From positions 657,672 to 721,671 of the forward strand of contig ML133452.1 of assembly GCA_003864495.1 (NCBI GenBank): 64,000 bases of DNA. Direction: 5' to 3'. This DNA is from Nemopilema nomurai (taxonomy: Eukaryota; Cnidaria; Scyphozoa; Rhizostomeae; Rhizostomatidae). Below are positions 25,034 to 36,595 of the stretch, one piece after another. The first letter of the stretch is position 1. Each line of letters begins with the position of its first letter. A model generated the notes under the pieces. That model saw only the letters and a list, made by a program, of their open reading frames with translations. It was not told where the DNA came from and did not search any database. Position numbers and translations under genes: made by a program.

Positions 25034-26700
25034 TTTAATTATATTTGCAGTTTGCTTTCGTCCACAATTTCCTAAGTTTGTAATCAATCAATAGAAATTT
25101 AATCATCAACTATCTTGATAAACAATTCGTTCTTTAGATGTCGCGACGCCCTATCGCTATATAAATTTGTATTCTTCAAGTGCAAGGAATATAAGCTGTA
25201 TTTCAATTAGTTTTACATCTTCTACTGCATCGATATCATAAACCAAATACAATAGCTTCAAAGTTTGTTTGCGGCGCTCTAGAATCAAATGCATTTGGAT
25301 AATTATCAGAAATCTGCGAATAAAGAGAATGCCCTCTTTGCAGTCAAATGCGATTGCAGTTCGTACAGTGAATGCAATAGACTTATTCGTGACGCGTCGT
25401 TTAGATTTTGTCATTTGATATTTCGTCGCCATAAACTCCATTCTATTCTTTGACTATTCTTGCATCATTGCAAACGGAAGGCCAGTGAAATCAGATTTCG
25501 GTTAAACAGCGTATTCCTATTCGTCGAATTCAAGGTAAAGATGAATTGATGAAAAGTCAAAGGATGAAAGGCTTGGTATTTAAGGTTGCATTGGAATCTT
25601 TCCGTGAAATCTTGAAGAAGCTTTGAACGTAATATCGATTGATGACGCCCCTTTCAAAATCAACCCGAAAAGCAGTACCATAATTGTTGTTTACTTCCCT
25701 ATCATCTGAGCATGGGAAATTGTCTGTTGGTCACTGATTTTGTTGGCTGATAAAGAATATGTGTAATGAAAAAAATATTTGTAACTTTTCAGGAACTAAA
25801 TTAAAGAAATGTAACCACAAATACAAACAAAATCAGGAAGTAGAGTTAACTTCATAGGAAACAATTGAGAAAATTAAGACATTCCTTTGGTATAAAGAAA
25901 AGGAGTCGAGTTGTAGTGATGTTAGTTCTTTCAAGAGCGAATGAAATACTAATGGAATCCTCCAAATACTACACAATGCAAGGAAACTTAAATGATTAAG
26001 ATTTTTAGAGATTCTGAAACATGATAGATGATCAAATATTTTTTAATAAATTTTACCCGATTTTTATTTGAGCATAATGGGCTGCTTCCTCAGCTAGCAT
26101 CTTCCTTAAGATTTACCATCCTTCGTTGGTCACTTCAAAGATTGAGGCAAAGGCAAGTAGCATGTCCCTCATTATGACATCTGCCGCCAAAGACTTCTAA
26201 TCTCGATGCAGCTTCAAATTCTCTCCAGCTCATAGATTCCAGAAGAAACTCTGATGCTATTCCCTCGATAACATAACATAGAAAGTTCTACATTCCTGGG
26301 GTATAATCGCTAGCATTCAAAACAGGGTTCCAAACCTTTCTGCCTTACCACCACCGTTAACATTAGCGATATTCGACGCTTGTACGGCGTTACTGAACGA
26401 TGCAAAATGTGTTTTCGAAAGTAAAGGTGGCTGCAGAACTCAATGTAATGTGAGTTAGTTTACGAAAGAGCCTCAAAGTCTAAGAAATGTAAAGCTAAAG
26501 AGATTGACCAATTCATTCTGCACTCAATTTTCGAATGAAGTGCTTTACTACCAAAATCATCAAGTTATTCGTAATGGCTACGTAATACCAAAAATTGGCT
26601 GAATTACTGAGTCGCCTTAGAAAAGCGATGGGATTTATCAAGCTTCACTGCTTGGAAATGGAAATTTTCTGGAAGTCATCGAAGTGACTGCTAAACTACT
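25034..26700 (+). repeat. segmental duplication, segment X copy 1
   Basis: Nearly identical to 33851-35519; I count about ten substitutions over 1.6 kb, apart from roughly the first 80 bp, which are clearly more diverged. It lies just upstream of GPCR gene 2 and stops about 150 bp before that gene's TATA box. The open frame at 25157-25441 (minus) is interrupted in the other copy and is not treated as a gene. Confidence 0.92.
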
Positions 26701-26852
26701 ATCATCTCAATCGATTGGTTGAAGAAAGCTGAATGAATTAAATACGCAGAAGGAGGCTCGTTGTTGTGTGGTAATGCATCAATGACGTAATCAATACAGA
26801 TTTTCACAACCATAAAAGCATTACTGCAACCACCTGCCGCTCTCGTTCGTGG

Positions 26853-26860
26853 TATAAAAG
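26853..26860 (+). promoter_or_regulatory. TATA box of GPCR gene 2
   Basis: Perfect TATAAAAG, 52 bp before the chosen ATG at 26905. Transcription would start near 26883, which makes the earlier ATG at 26881 an unlikely start codon. Confidence 0.6.
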
Positions 26861-26904
26861 TGAGCGCATCCGAAATCCAAATGTGTACTGAAGTCAGCCA
26901 CAAG

Positions 26905-29874
26905 ATGCCAAAGTCCTTCCACATTGCCTACTTTCGCCGCATTAATGGCACTAAAGTTGTTTGCATGTTGGTTGCTTACCTCAATAGTGATGGAGTACTG
27001 TGGACAGAACGTTGCCATGAAATAGGGTACACAGTTTACGAAAAGTTGTTCTATGGCTGTATCGCAGAGTCCTTTGACAATATAACACAGTTGATTACAG
27101 AGAGTCCGCATTGTGTAAAGAAAGGGGTCGGTTTTCTCAGCTATGAAGTGTCCATGACCTTTTTGGCTATCAACGTTCTTATCATGCTGTTAGGAGTTCT
27201 TGGAAACATTATGGTTCTCGCCGTTTTAGGTAAGTGCCATTAATTTGCACATTTGGAAAGCTTCGTCAGTAAAACGGACCTGCACCTAATCAATAAGTTA
27301 CTAAAGAATCGACGACATCAATGGCTCTGTCACAGTCAAATGCAAAACGCGCTAAACGCTTAATTTGTTGAAAAGGGAATGGCAACTAAGTGCATAAATT
27401 CTTGTGTTAAAATTTGAATTCGTTCTAGGCCTGAGATAGCTTCAATAATCAAGGTTGTAAGTGCATCTGGAAGTTCTTCGGCTAGTTCCATTGACATTAC
27501 GACATCCTAGTTTTGATGACTGCTCAAAAATCATTTTGGTATCAAATAAGCATTGTTCATTTCCACCATAATAATGGCTTTGTTATCCAGTTAGGAGTCG
27601 CTTCACCCACTGTTAGAGCACCTTAGAGATATTTGCAAATATTGTGTTGACATTAAGAGAACGTAGCTTGATTAATTGCAGTTTTTATCGAAGTGCCGAA
27701 AACGAGAAAACGTTTTATTGAAACTACATGAATGACTTTCTTACCATTATTTCCAGGAGCAAAGAAGAAAAAGCGAAAGAGCGAAATGTTCATCATGTCC
27801 CTTGCGGTGGCGGATCTTCTAGAAAGCTTCATAAGTCCTTCTTTGACAATAATTTTGGAACTACATAAACATTCAATGATCGTTTTGAAAGTCCCCGAGC
27901 ACTATTTGCTCGTGGGAGAAATTTTGGCGTTGGCTTCTGCAAATGTATCCGTGTTGATGCTGGTCTTCATCGCTTTGGAGCGCCACAAGTACGTACACGC
28001 TCTTTCTATAAGAATCAAGTCTATGAGAAAATTGAGGCTCGAAATTGCTAAAATTTAATGGGTAAACTACTGTTCATGAAATTTGGGTAAACTATGTATC
28101 ATTCGATGAAGAAGATTGTGGCATATCCAGCCAGATCAAAATTGTTGGCAAATAATGTTAAATGATATTTTCCAAGCGAATTTATTGCTCAAAAGAGTCC
28201 ACCACCTTCAAAAGCTATTTTGTACTCTTGCGTTTGAGGTAGCAAAATCTGACTTGTACCAGCAGGAAGTGCAGATCCTAAGCTAAAAAAGTGTGTCTCA
28301 GATTTATTAAATTTTTTCTCTTCTTGAAACTATACCCTGTTAAAATTTTTCCACCCACCGGCAGCTGTATTTGGGTATAAAAGACGGACCAGAGCAAACA
28401 AAAATAGTTTGAGACACTGTTTAGTTGCCCATCATCTGCCCTGGCCGTGTGCAAATTTTCGAGCCATTCGATTGGTTCCTTAGGTACAAAATAGCTTTTT
28501 CGTACCTTTATGTACCTTTTTCGAAAAATGGTATTTCATCCAGAAAACTTTTACCGTAACCTTAATCTGAGTTTTCTCCCAAAGCAAACAAAGCAAAACA
28601 CTTTCTAGTCTAAGGAAAGTCAAACCATCTTCATACCTTAAGCCTTCAACATCTTAAATCGATTACTCAATTTCATGCTAGTGGATTTTTGATCTCGGCA
28701 ATAGCAGTATTTTTTAAATCTTTGAAAGCGACTTTGTTATGACACCAATTGTAATGCTTTTGGAAATCTTTAAGGTGGGGAAGCAGAGTTTGAAATCTCT
28801 ATTATGGGTATAAAGAACTGGATTGATATAATGCATAAATGTCTAACAATAAGGATAATTGGATACTTCTTTTCTACATTACCTCTATGCCTCTTTCTAA
28901 GATTATTTAAAATGATGGTCTATAGAAAGTTCATATCATTGTAAATATCATTGGTTGAACGCAATATGAGTGATAGAAATAAAGAGCTCGTCGATAATAT
29001 GAATAATTTAATCAGCTTGCAGATCCAATCAAATTCTCTTAAAATAATAGGGAACTTCCCTCTCTAAACAGGTTATAAATGCCAGCCTTAACTGTTCTAA
29101 CATACATCCGAACGTTGAGCAATAACTCACCTATTGAATGAACCATTAAAGGTATTCTAAGGTCAAAATGTGATGGTTTGATATTTGAAATTTGATATTT
29201 GCTAATATCTTAACAAATTTATCTCTTATCAAATTTACAGAATTATTACCAAGCCGTTGCATGGGTCGTACTCCAAAACCTTCAAGGCTCTGTTGATACT
29301 TGGCGCATGGCTCAGCTCACTTGCGCTCACCATACCATCGAATTACGAAGCATACGGGATCGTTCGTGTAAAGTACAATGCATTACACTGGTTCGATCTG
29401 GTAAACAGCCTCATTTTTATCCTTCCCACTTTCACGCTCATATTTGTGATGTATCGCCGGTGCATCAAGGCTCTGCGAAAGCAGAATCTGGAAGTCTTGG
29501 GAAATGACGCCATGCAGAGAAGACTAAAGGAGAACAAAAGTGTGGTGAAAATGCTAATAACGGTTACAGTCCTGTTCTTCGTTCTGACTACGCCAGTTGC
29601 ACTCTCCCTTGTAGTCTACAACTTCACAATGGCAGTGGTTGATCAATTTGACTGGGATTTGTATTGGAAGATATTCACGGCCATGCGATTTTTAAATTCT
29701 GTCCGTGCGTTTAGTTGCTGCATCAACCCAATCATATATGCAAAGATGCACCAGGATATACGCGCATTCGTGAAGCGATCCTGGCAAAGAATGAAATGCA
29801 AGTGTATGCAGAAACAGAGGGTATCTACAGCTGGGACACTGAATAGTGGGATGAATGAAGATACAGCAATGTAG
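26905..29874 (+). CDS. class A (rhodopsin-like) G protein-coupled receptor, paralogue 2
   Basis: Three exons, 26905-27229, 27757-27988 and 29241-29874, have the same intron phases (1, 2) as paralogue 1 and give 396 residues. The N-terminus repeats the Cys37, Cys52, Cys70 pattern with spacing identical to paralogue 1, within the shared frame KLFxGCIAxS..N.TQL....P.C. It has GN in TM1, LAVADL in TM2, LERHK for DRY, FFVLTTP in TM6 (no CWxP) and CCINPIIYAKM in TM7. The C-terminus is NEDTAM, again a PDZ-ligand pattern. No TM3/loop-2 cysteine pair is present. The third loop QNLEVLGNDAMQRR is very close to paralogue 1. The gene sits between duplicated segments X1 and Y1 and is missing from the second duplicated unit. 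The ligand is unknown. Confidence 0.88.
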
Positions 29875-30731
29875 CCTCAAAGAAAGATTTCGATAGCTTT
29901 CGGATAGTAGTAAACTCACAAGAAAAAACAGGACTCTTGAAAATAATCTAAGTCAGAACTCACATACTATAGAAAATAAATTGATAACAACGTATATTTT
30001 CCTTAGCGCTGTACTGCTATCCTCACAAGAATGAAAAATTGTTACGATTCTTAATTCTCGAACAAAAGTACAGCAAGAAACCTGACAAGGTTGTGACGTC
30101 AAATCATCTTTTTGAAGAAATTTAGTTTTAACTTGTGCGTTAAGGCCGCGAAAACTACGAAACGATAGTGGCGTGACTAAATATATTTTCAGGTGATTTT
30201 TTGCGGCACCAAATAAATAAATAAACATCTACAAACTGAAAATGATGAATAGAGAAAATCGTATAAGCTTGAGAATCGGTTTAAAGTAAAAAAATTATGG
30301 AGTATAATGACATCGGAGAGGCGTCCATTCGAGCGTTAGGCCGAGGAAGGCTTTGTAAGAACATTTTAAGTTCGATAACTCGATCTTATTTGGTTAGGTT
30401 CGATAACTTTGACAACAATAGTCCTCAGCCCTTTATTAGACATAAAAAATAATGCATAGACTATATATAACCTGCTGTGGTATCTTTCTGGCTCGCTGAA
30501 ATGTATGAAAAGCTTATTGTTGTCATTGATCTTAGCTTTTTGCTGATTAGAAAACGCTGCCTGTAATTAAAGAAGGATCTATGAATTGTACATAGAAAAC
30601 ATCTATGAATTTCCAGTTACGTGGATCATCTTCAACTTGAAATTTGGTTCAGTTGAAAAGTGCTGCTGACCTATAATGCTCGTTCATTTAGCGCAACCTA
30701 ACAGCAAGCTTCTAGCTGGATTCTCTTTCAC

Positions 30732-31022
30732 TTGTTGATTCAACCTGAACTTAAATGGAAAACAACTACCAGCAAGGTCACGTACAGTTTTAGCAATGGC
30801 GGCTTGGGGTCGTGTTTTGCAAGATATAAACCAGAGCTTCCACCAAAGCAGCGACTTCAATTTCGCTTGTACTTGGTCTTTACTATGTCCAGCGGCTATA
30901 TGGTAGGTCGACCAACGACCACTACCACGCAGTACCAGCCATTAGTTTTTCATGGGGACATTTCATTGCCTATTGCGCCCATGAACTGGCTCAAGGTGAT
31001 ACGCGTTCAGGAATTTGCCTAA
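30732..31022 (+). other. 96-codon open frame conserved between duplicate copies (copy 1)
   Basis: An open frame just downstream of an in-frame TAA, ending in TAA. It begins with TTG here, where copy 2 has ATG. It contains FSNGGLGSCFARYKPELPP and a run of threonines, with no recognised domain. Of five differences from copy 2, four are silent third-position changes. It could be a small protein, an exon, or coincidence in a barely diverged region. Confidence 0.25.
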
Positions 31023-32175
31023 TGCTAGCAGCCTGGATCCTAATAAACAAAATGAGGCATACGGTCTTTGGCGTCTTTGCTGGATCATCTTCTTGCTTTT
31101 CAACAATGCTTGCATTTTCTCCTGATTATCACTAAAATATACAACACACTCTCTAAAAATAGTAAAGCCAAATTTCAATTTTCCCAGTTGACAATTTTTA
31201 AAATTCAAGGGGAAATACTCTGAAAATTTTGCCTAGTTCAAACTTTCATCAAGTTACATCTGTTTTTTTCCTCTTTCACACAAACCCTTTTTCTCTCTCT
31301 ACAAAGAAAAGATCATTGCTAGTGAAATCTTTGGGGTAGATAAGTCAAATTCTGTATTCGGACACAGAGAGTTGATATTTCATTTGCAATGGTCCAAAAG
31401 AAGATGTTAGTAGATGTTGAATGATCAAAACATAGCAAATCTTGGCCTGCCTACCACAACCCACACATGATATTCCATATGCTAATGGCTATTCATTTTT
31501 GTAGCTTTGATCATTTTGCAACTTTTACATACCTTCAAGTATCTATTTTGAGGTGAACCCGAGATGAGGTGATCGAGTAACCCTATGTCATCTTTCTTAA
31601 AGGTTTAAGATTATCTGTCTTTTGATCAGCGTATTTCAGATGATTTTCCAAGGGTCAGCAATTGAATTGAAAAAATAGGGTCAGTTTGAATTGCTCAATA
31701 TTCTGTAGAAATTGTGAGGTAGTTCCGAAAAATTTATAAAAATTTCAAGATTCCCTTTAATTTGAATTTGTAAATTTGATCCTAAATTTCTAACAAAATG
31801 TTATTTTCTAAATACCCACTCTCTGTCAATTTTGACAACTAGGGAATTAATGATAATTGACTTCTAGATTACTGCAGCCATAGAATAATGGAACCACAAA
31901 GGTATTCCAGTTGTAGTAGATCTGGGCATTCACTTTATTTTTTATTTCAAACCTGAAAGTTACTCAGATCTTCAAATCTTGACATCTTTAATTTCAACTA
32001 TTTTCAAGTAATTTGAAAGCATTTGAAAGCAATGACTTGACTACATCTGTTGATATTAGCTAGAATGACAGGTTTCTAACAAAGAAGTGACTGAGAAAAA
32101 TTCAAATCTGTCATAACACTTTGCAATGCAAACTACCTTTTGCAAAAATTAAAATTTGCAAAACATAAGTCAGCT

Positions 32176-33267
32176 TCATCCACTTTCATCCATGAGTTCA
32201 GGTGCTTCACTTTGTAATTCATTGACAAAATATAAATTACCTTCCACAAACTTTGAGCCTTTAACAACCTTTGTAATTTTTGGATCAGGAACAACACCCA
32301 GTGGGTTTTTGGTTGAATGATCTTCAAACCAAAGAGAAACCTGACTTGTAACCAACCGAAAGTATTGCCTGTGTTTTCTCTTCTTTAGGGGTAGTGACTC
32401 ATGTGGGGTACGATCAGTGAGCCAATACAAGTGGTATGCCTTCATTGTTTTGCTTTCTGGTAAAAAGTCTCGAAGATACTCAATATCACCAAGCCTCCCA
32501 ATTAGCTTATCATCTATTAATTGACAATCCCAAATTCTACAAGAATCTTTAACATTTGAAGCCATAAAAATTCCACCCTTTATTTCAAAACAATTATCAC
32601 CTGGGCTCCAATACCCCATACCCCAATGATGATATAACTGATCTTTCTTTACTTCAGCATCTCCCTTTCCAGTCTCTGGTTCTTCTTCCATCATATCATT
32701 TTCTTTCCGAATTTTAATCTTACCTGGTCTCTCCGTATGCAGACCAGGCCTCCGTTGAGAGCAGTTCTCTTTGACATCACTTTCTTGAATTGTAAGGTAT
32801 CCAATTCTCCCATTTTGGGCTTTATCGTATGGACAGCGGGAAATAATTACTTCCCAATACCGCCGCAATTGCTTTGGAAGGTGGCAATCTTCAAATCTTC
32901 GGTTGATAACGAAAGGCATCATGTTTATGCTGATTCCTGTTGGTTTCGGGAATTTTATTCTACCGATGGATGGATATTTCCCATCATCGATAGGATCAGT
33001 GAGGTTCAAAAAAGAAAGGGAGTCACCTGGTAAGATCTTTTCTTTCTTCATTGTCACAAATATGTTTTCTTTTAAGAAGTTCGTGTAATATTTCCAAATT
33101 TTTCGCAGAACGTGCCACATTCCATTCAATCTGCTCAGCTCACAATCAGCGTCATATACACCCTCAAGCAACGCCTTGAGTACTGGGTTCAAATGTTTCA
33201 TCGGCTTGGTCGATTCGTTTACTACCTTGGGCATCCCACCGAGCTTGACAACTAATTCATCAGCCAT
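32176..33267 (-). CDS. conserved protein of unknown family, duplicate A (363 aa)
   Basis: An uninterrupted 363-residue frame with no introns, no signal peptide and no membrane segment, so probably soluble. Notable motifs are CSQRRPGLHTERPG (about 169-182), GGIFMASNV (231-239), RIWDCQ, LGDIEYLRDFLPES, TDRTPHESLPL (284-294) and RQYFRLVTSQVSLWFEDHS. A His-x-Glu (177/179), a later His289 and an Arg300 in RQYFR resemble the metal- and cosubstrate-binding layout of double-stranded beta-helix oxygenases, but this is a pattern guess and the family is not recognised. A paralogue lies at 38038-39141 in the second duplicated unit. Minus-strand AATAAA near 31934-31946 could end the transcript. Two intact duplicates argue for a real gene. 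Confidence 0.75.
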   Translation of the reverse strand: MADELVVKLGGMPKVVNESTKPMKHLNPVLKALLEGVYDADCELSRLNGMWHVLRKIWKYYTNFLKENIFVTMKKEKILPGDSLSFLNLTDPIDDGKYPSIGRIKFPKPTGISINMMPFVINRRFEDCHLPKQLRRYWEVIISRCPYDKAQNGRIGYLTIQESDVKENCSQRRPGLHTERPGKIKIRKENDMMEEEPETGKGDAEVKKDQLYHHWGMGYWSPGDNCFEIKGGIFMASNVKDSCRIWDCQLIDDKLIGRLGDIEYLRDFLPESKTMKAYHLYWLTDRTPHESLPLKKRKHRQYFRLVTSQVSLWFEDHSTKNPLGVVPDPKITKVVKGSKFVEGNLYFVNELQSEAPELMDESG

Positions 33268-33850
33268 TGTGGGCCGCAGATTCAGTAACTTTGTGTCAGC
33301 AGTAAAACTTCCAATGCTTCTTGTTTAGAAACGCACCTCGTCGCAGCAAAATACAACCTACGAACGAGGCTGCACTTAAAGGTATTTGCCGTCCAGGGGT
33401 GGGCATTGGTAATTGCCCCGATTCCCAGAGAAAGGTTGGATTGATTCCCTGCCCTTCAGCATCACAGACCTGACAATCTATAGTTTTCAAAACATGAAGA
33501 TTCCAGATTTTTCTTTGACAAAAATAGGGAGATTTGGCCAAAAACAGGGAGATCCCTGGAGGTTATTGCACTTATAAACAATATACCTGTCAAAAAAGTC
33601 AAAAAGGGACCAAACAGTTAATGACAACAATTATCATGGGTAGCGTCTTTTTAATGGTTTTAAACGCTTTTTGTAAATTTTCAAATGCCAAAAAAATTTG
33701 CCAAGAAGAAAGTTATTTCAATCATTTTTGTATAAAATACTTCTACTGGAAGGTAAAAAAAAAACAGAGAAAATAATAAAAAAAACTGGGAGACCGGCAG
33801 GCAAAACCTGGAGTCTCCTAATGAAACCAGGAGAGCTAAAAGGTTTGGCT

Positions 33851-35519
33851 TTTAATTATGTTTGCAGTTTGCTCTTGTCCCCATTTTCTTAAGATTATAA
33901 TCAATCAATAGGAAATTTAATCATCAACTATCTTGATAAACAATTCGTTCGTTAAATGTCGCGACGCCCTATCGCTATATAAATTTGTATTCTTCAAGTG
34001 CAAGGAATATAAGCTGTATTTCAATTAGTTTTACATCTTCTACTGCATCGATATCATAAACCAAATACAATAGCTTCAAAGTTTGTTTGCGGCGCTCTAG
34101 AATCAAATGCATTTGGATAATTATCAGAAATCTGCGAATAAAGAGAATGCCCTCTTTGCAGTCAAATGCGATTGCAGTTCGTACAGTGAATGCAATAGAC
34201 TTATTCGTGACGCGTCGTTAAGATTTTGTCAATTGATATTTCGTCGCCATAAACTCCATTCTATTCTTTGACTATTCTTGCATCATTGCAAACGGAAGGC
34301 CAGTGAAATCAGATTTCGGTTAAACAGCGTATTCCTATTCGTCGAATTCAAGGTAAAGATGAATTGATGAAAAGTCAAAGGATGAAAGGCTTGGTATTTA
34401 AGGTTGCATTGGAATCTTTCCGTGAAATCTTGAAGAAGCTTTGAACGTAATATCGATTGATGACGCCCCTTTCAAAATCAACCCGAAAAGCAGTACCATA
34501 ATTGTTGTTTACTTCCCTATCATCTGAGCATGGGAAATTGTCTGTTGGTCACTGATTTTGTTGGCTGATAAAGAATATGTGTAATGAAAAAAATATTTGT
34601 AACTTTTCAGGAACTAAATTAAAGAAATGTAACCACAAATACAAACAAAATCAGGAAGTAGAGTTAACTTCATAGGAAACAATTGAGAAAATTAAGACAT
34701 TCCTTTGGTATAAAGAAAAGGAGTCGAGTTGTAGTGATGTTAATTCTTTCAAGAGCGAATGAAATACTAATGGAATCCTCCAAATACTACACAATGCAAG
34801 GAAACTTAAATGATTAAGATTTTTAGAGATTCTGAAACATGATAGATGATCAAATATTTTTTAATAAATTTTACCCGATTTTTATTTGAGCATAATGGGC
34901 TGCTTCCTCAGCTAGCATCTTCCTTAAGATTTACCATCCTTCGTTGGTCACTTCAAAGATTGAGGCAAAGGCAAGTAGCATGTCCCTCATTATGACATCT
35001 GCCGCCAAAGATATCTAATCTCGATGCAGCTTCAAATTCTCTCCAGCTCATAGATTCCAGAAGAAACTCTGATGCTGTTCCCTCGATAACATAACATAGA
35101 AAGTTCTACATTCCTGGGGTATAATCGCTAGCATTCAAAACAGGGTTCCAAACCTTTCTGCCTTACCACCACCGTTAACATTAGCGATATTCGACGCTTG
35201 TACGGCGTTACTGAACGATGCAAAATGTGTTTTCGAAAGTAAAGGTGGCTGCAGAACTCAATGTAATGTGAGTTAGTTTACGAAAGAGCCTCAAAGTCTA
35301 AGAAATGTAAAGCTAAAGAGATTGACCAATTCATTCTGCACTCAATTTTCGAATGAAGTGCTTTACTACCAAAATCATCAAGTTATTCGTAATGGCTACG
35401 TAATACCTAAAAATTGGCTGAATTACTGAGTCGCCTTAGAAAAGCGATGGGATTTATCAAGCTTCACTGCTTGGAAATGGAAATTTTCTGGAAGTCATCG
35501 AAGTGACTGCTAAACTACT
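33851..35519 (+). repeat. segmental duplication, segment X copy 2
   Basis: Second copy of 25034-26700. It is directly followed by Y copy 2 at 35527, with no receptor gene between. At the junction CAGAACT is repeated in tandem (35520-35526 and onwards). Confidence 0.92.
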
Positions 35520-36304
35520 CAGAACTCAGAACTCACATACTATAGGAAATAAATTGATAACAACGTATATTGTCCTTACCGCTGTACTGCTATCCTCACA
35601 AGAATGAAAAATTGTTACGATTCTTAATTCTCGAACAAAAGTACAGCAAGGAACCTGACAAGGTTGTGACGTCACATCATCTTTTTGAAGAACTTTAGTT
35701 TTAACTTGTGTGTTAAGGCCGCGAAAACTACGAAACGATAGTGGCGTGACTAAATATATTTTCAGGTGATTTTTTGCGGCACCAAATAAATAAATAAACA
35801 TCTACAAACTGAAAATGATGAATAGAGAAAATCGTATAAGCTTGAGAATCGGTTTAAAATAAAAAAATTATGGAGTATAATGACATCGGAGAGGCGTCCA
35901 TTCGAGCGTTAGGCCGAGGAAGGCTTTGTAAGAACATTTTAAGTTCGATAACTCGATCTTATTTGGTTAGGTTCGATAACTTTGACAACAATAGTCCTCA
36001 GCCCTTTATTAGACATAAAAAATAATGCATAGACTATATATAACCTGCTGTGGTATCTTTCTGGCTCGCTGAAATGTATGAAAAGCTTATTGTTGTCATT
36101 GATCTTAGCTTTTTGCTGATTAGAAAACGCTGCCTGTAATTAAAGAAGGATCTATGAATTGTACATAGAAAACATCTATGAATTTCCAGTTACGTGGATC
36201 ATCTTCAACTTGAAATTTGGTTCAGTTGAAAAGTGCTGCTGACCTATAATGCTCGTTCATTTAGCGCAACCTAACAGCAAGCTTCTAGCTGGATTCTCTT
36301 TCAC

Positions 36305-36595
36305 TTGATGATTCAACCTGAACTTAAATGGAAAACCACTACCAGTAAGGTCACGTACAGTTTTAGCAATGGCGGCTTGGGGTCGTGTTTTGCAAGATAT
36401 AAACCAGAGCTTCCACCAAAGCAGCGACTTCAATTTCGCTTGTACTTGGTCTTTACGATGTCCAGCGGCTATATGGTAGGTCGACCAACGACCACTACCA
36501 CGCAGTACCAGCCATTAGTTTTCCATGGGGACATTTCATTGCCTATTGCGCCCATGAACTGGCTCAAGGTGATACGCGTTCAGGAATTTGCCTAA
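36305..36595 (+). other. 96-codon open frame conserved between duplicate copies (copy 2)
   Basis: Same frame as 30732-31022, here beginning TTG-ATG, so an ATG start is available at 36308. Only one residue differs between the copies. No domain was recognised. Confidence 0.25.

Larger units (their letters stand above)
29954..33850 (+). repeat. segmental duplication, segment Y copy 1
   Basis: Homologous to 35527-39588. The first kilobase or so (to about 31020) is almost identical, while the remainder shows many substitutions and indels: about 34 bp extra here near 31420-31455, and about 140 bp extra at roughly 33424-33562. It contains the 363-aa gene on the minus strand. The AATAAA at 29975-29980 is the likely polyadenylation signal of GPCR gene 2 and lies inside this segment. 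Confidence 0.92.

Noticed and set aside
25157..25441. 94-codon minus-strand frame in segment X1
   Set aside because: The near-identical copy X2 has a stop from a single change and no domain is visible, so it is treated as chance.
26881..26904. Upstream ATG as start of GPCR gene 2
   Set aside because: It lies at or before the transcription start predicted from the TATA box at 26853, so the ATG at 26905 is preferred.
29953..30228. 91-codon minus-strand frame, also present at 35526-35801
   Set aside because: Similar in both copies only because the segment is recently duplicated; many of the differences change the protein and no domain is seen.
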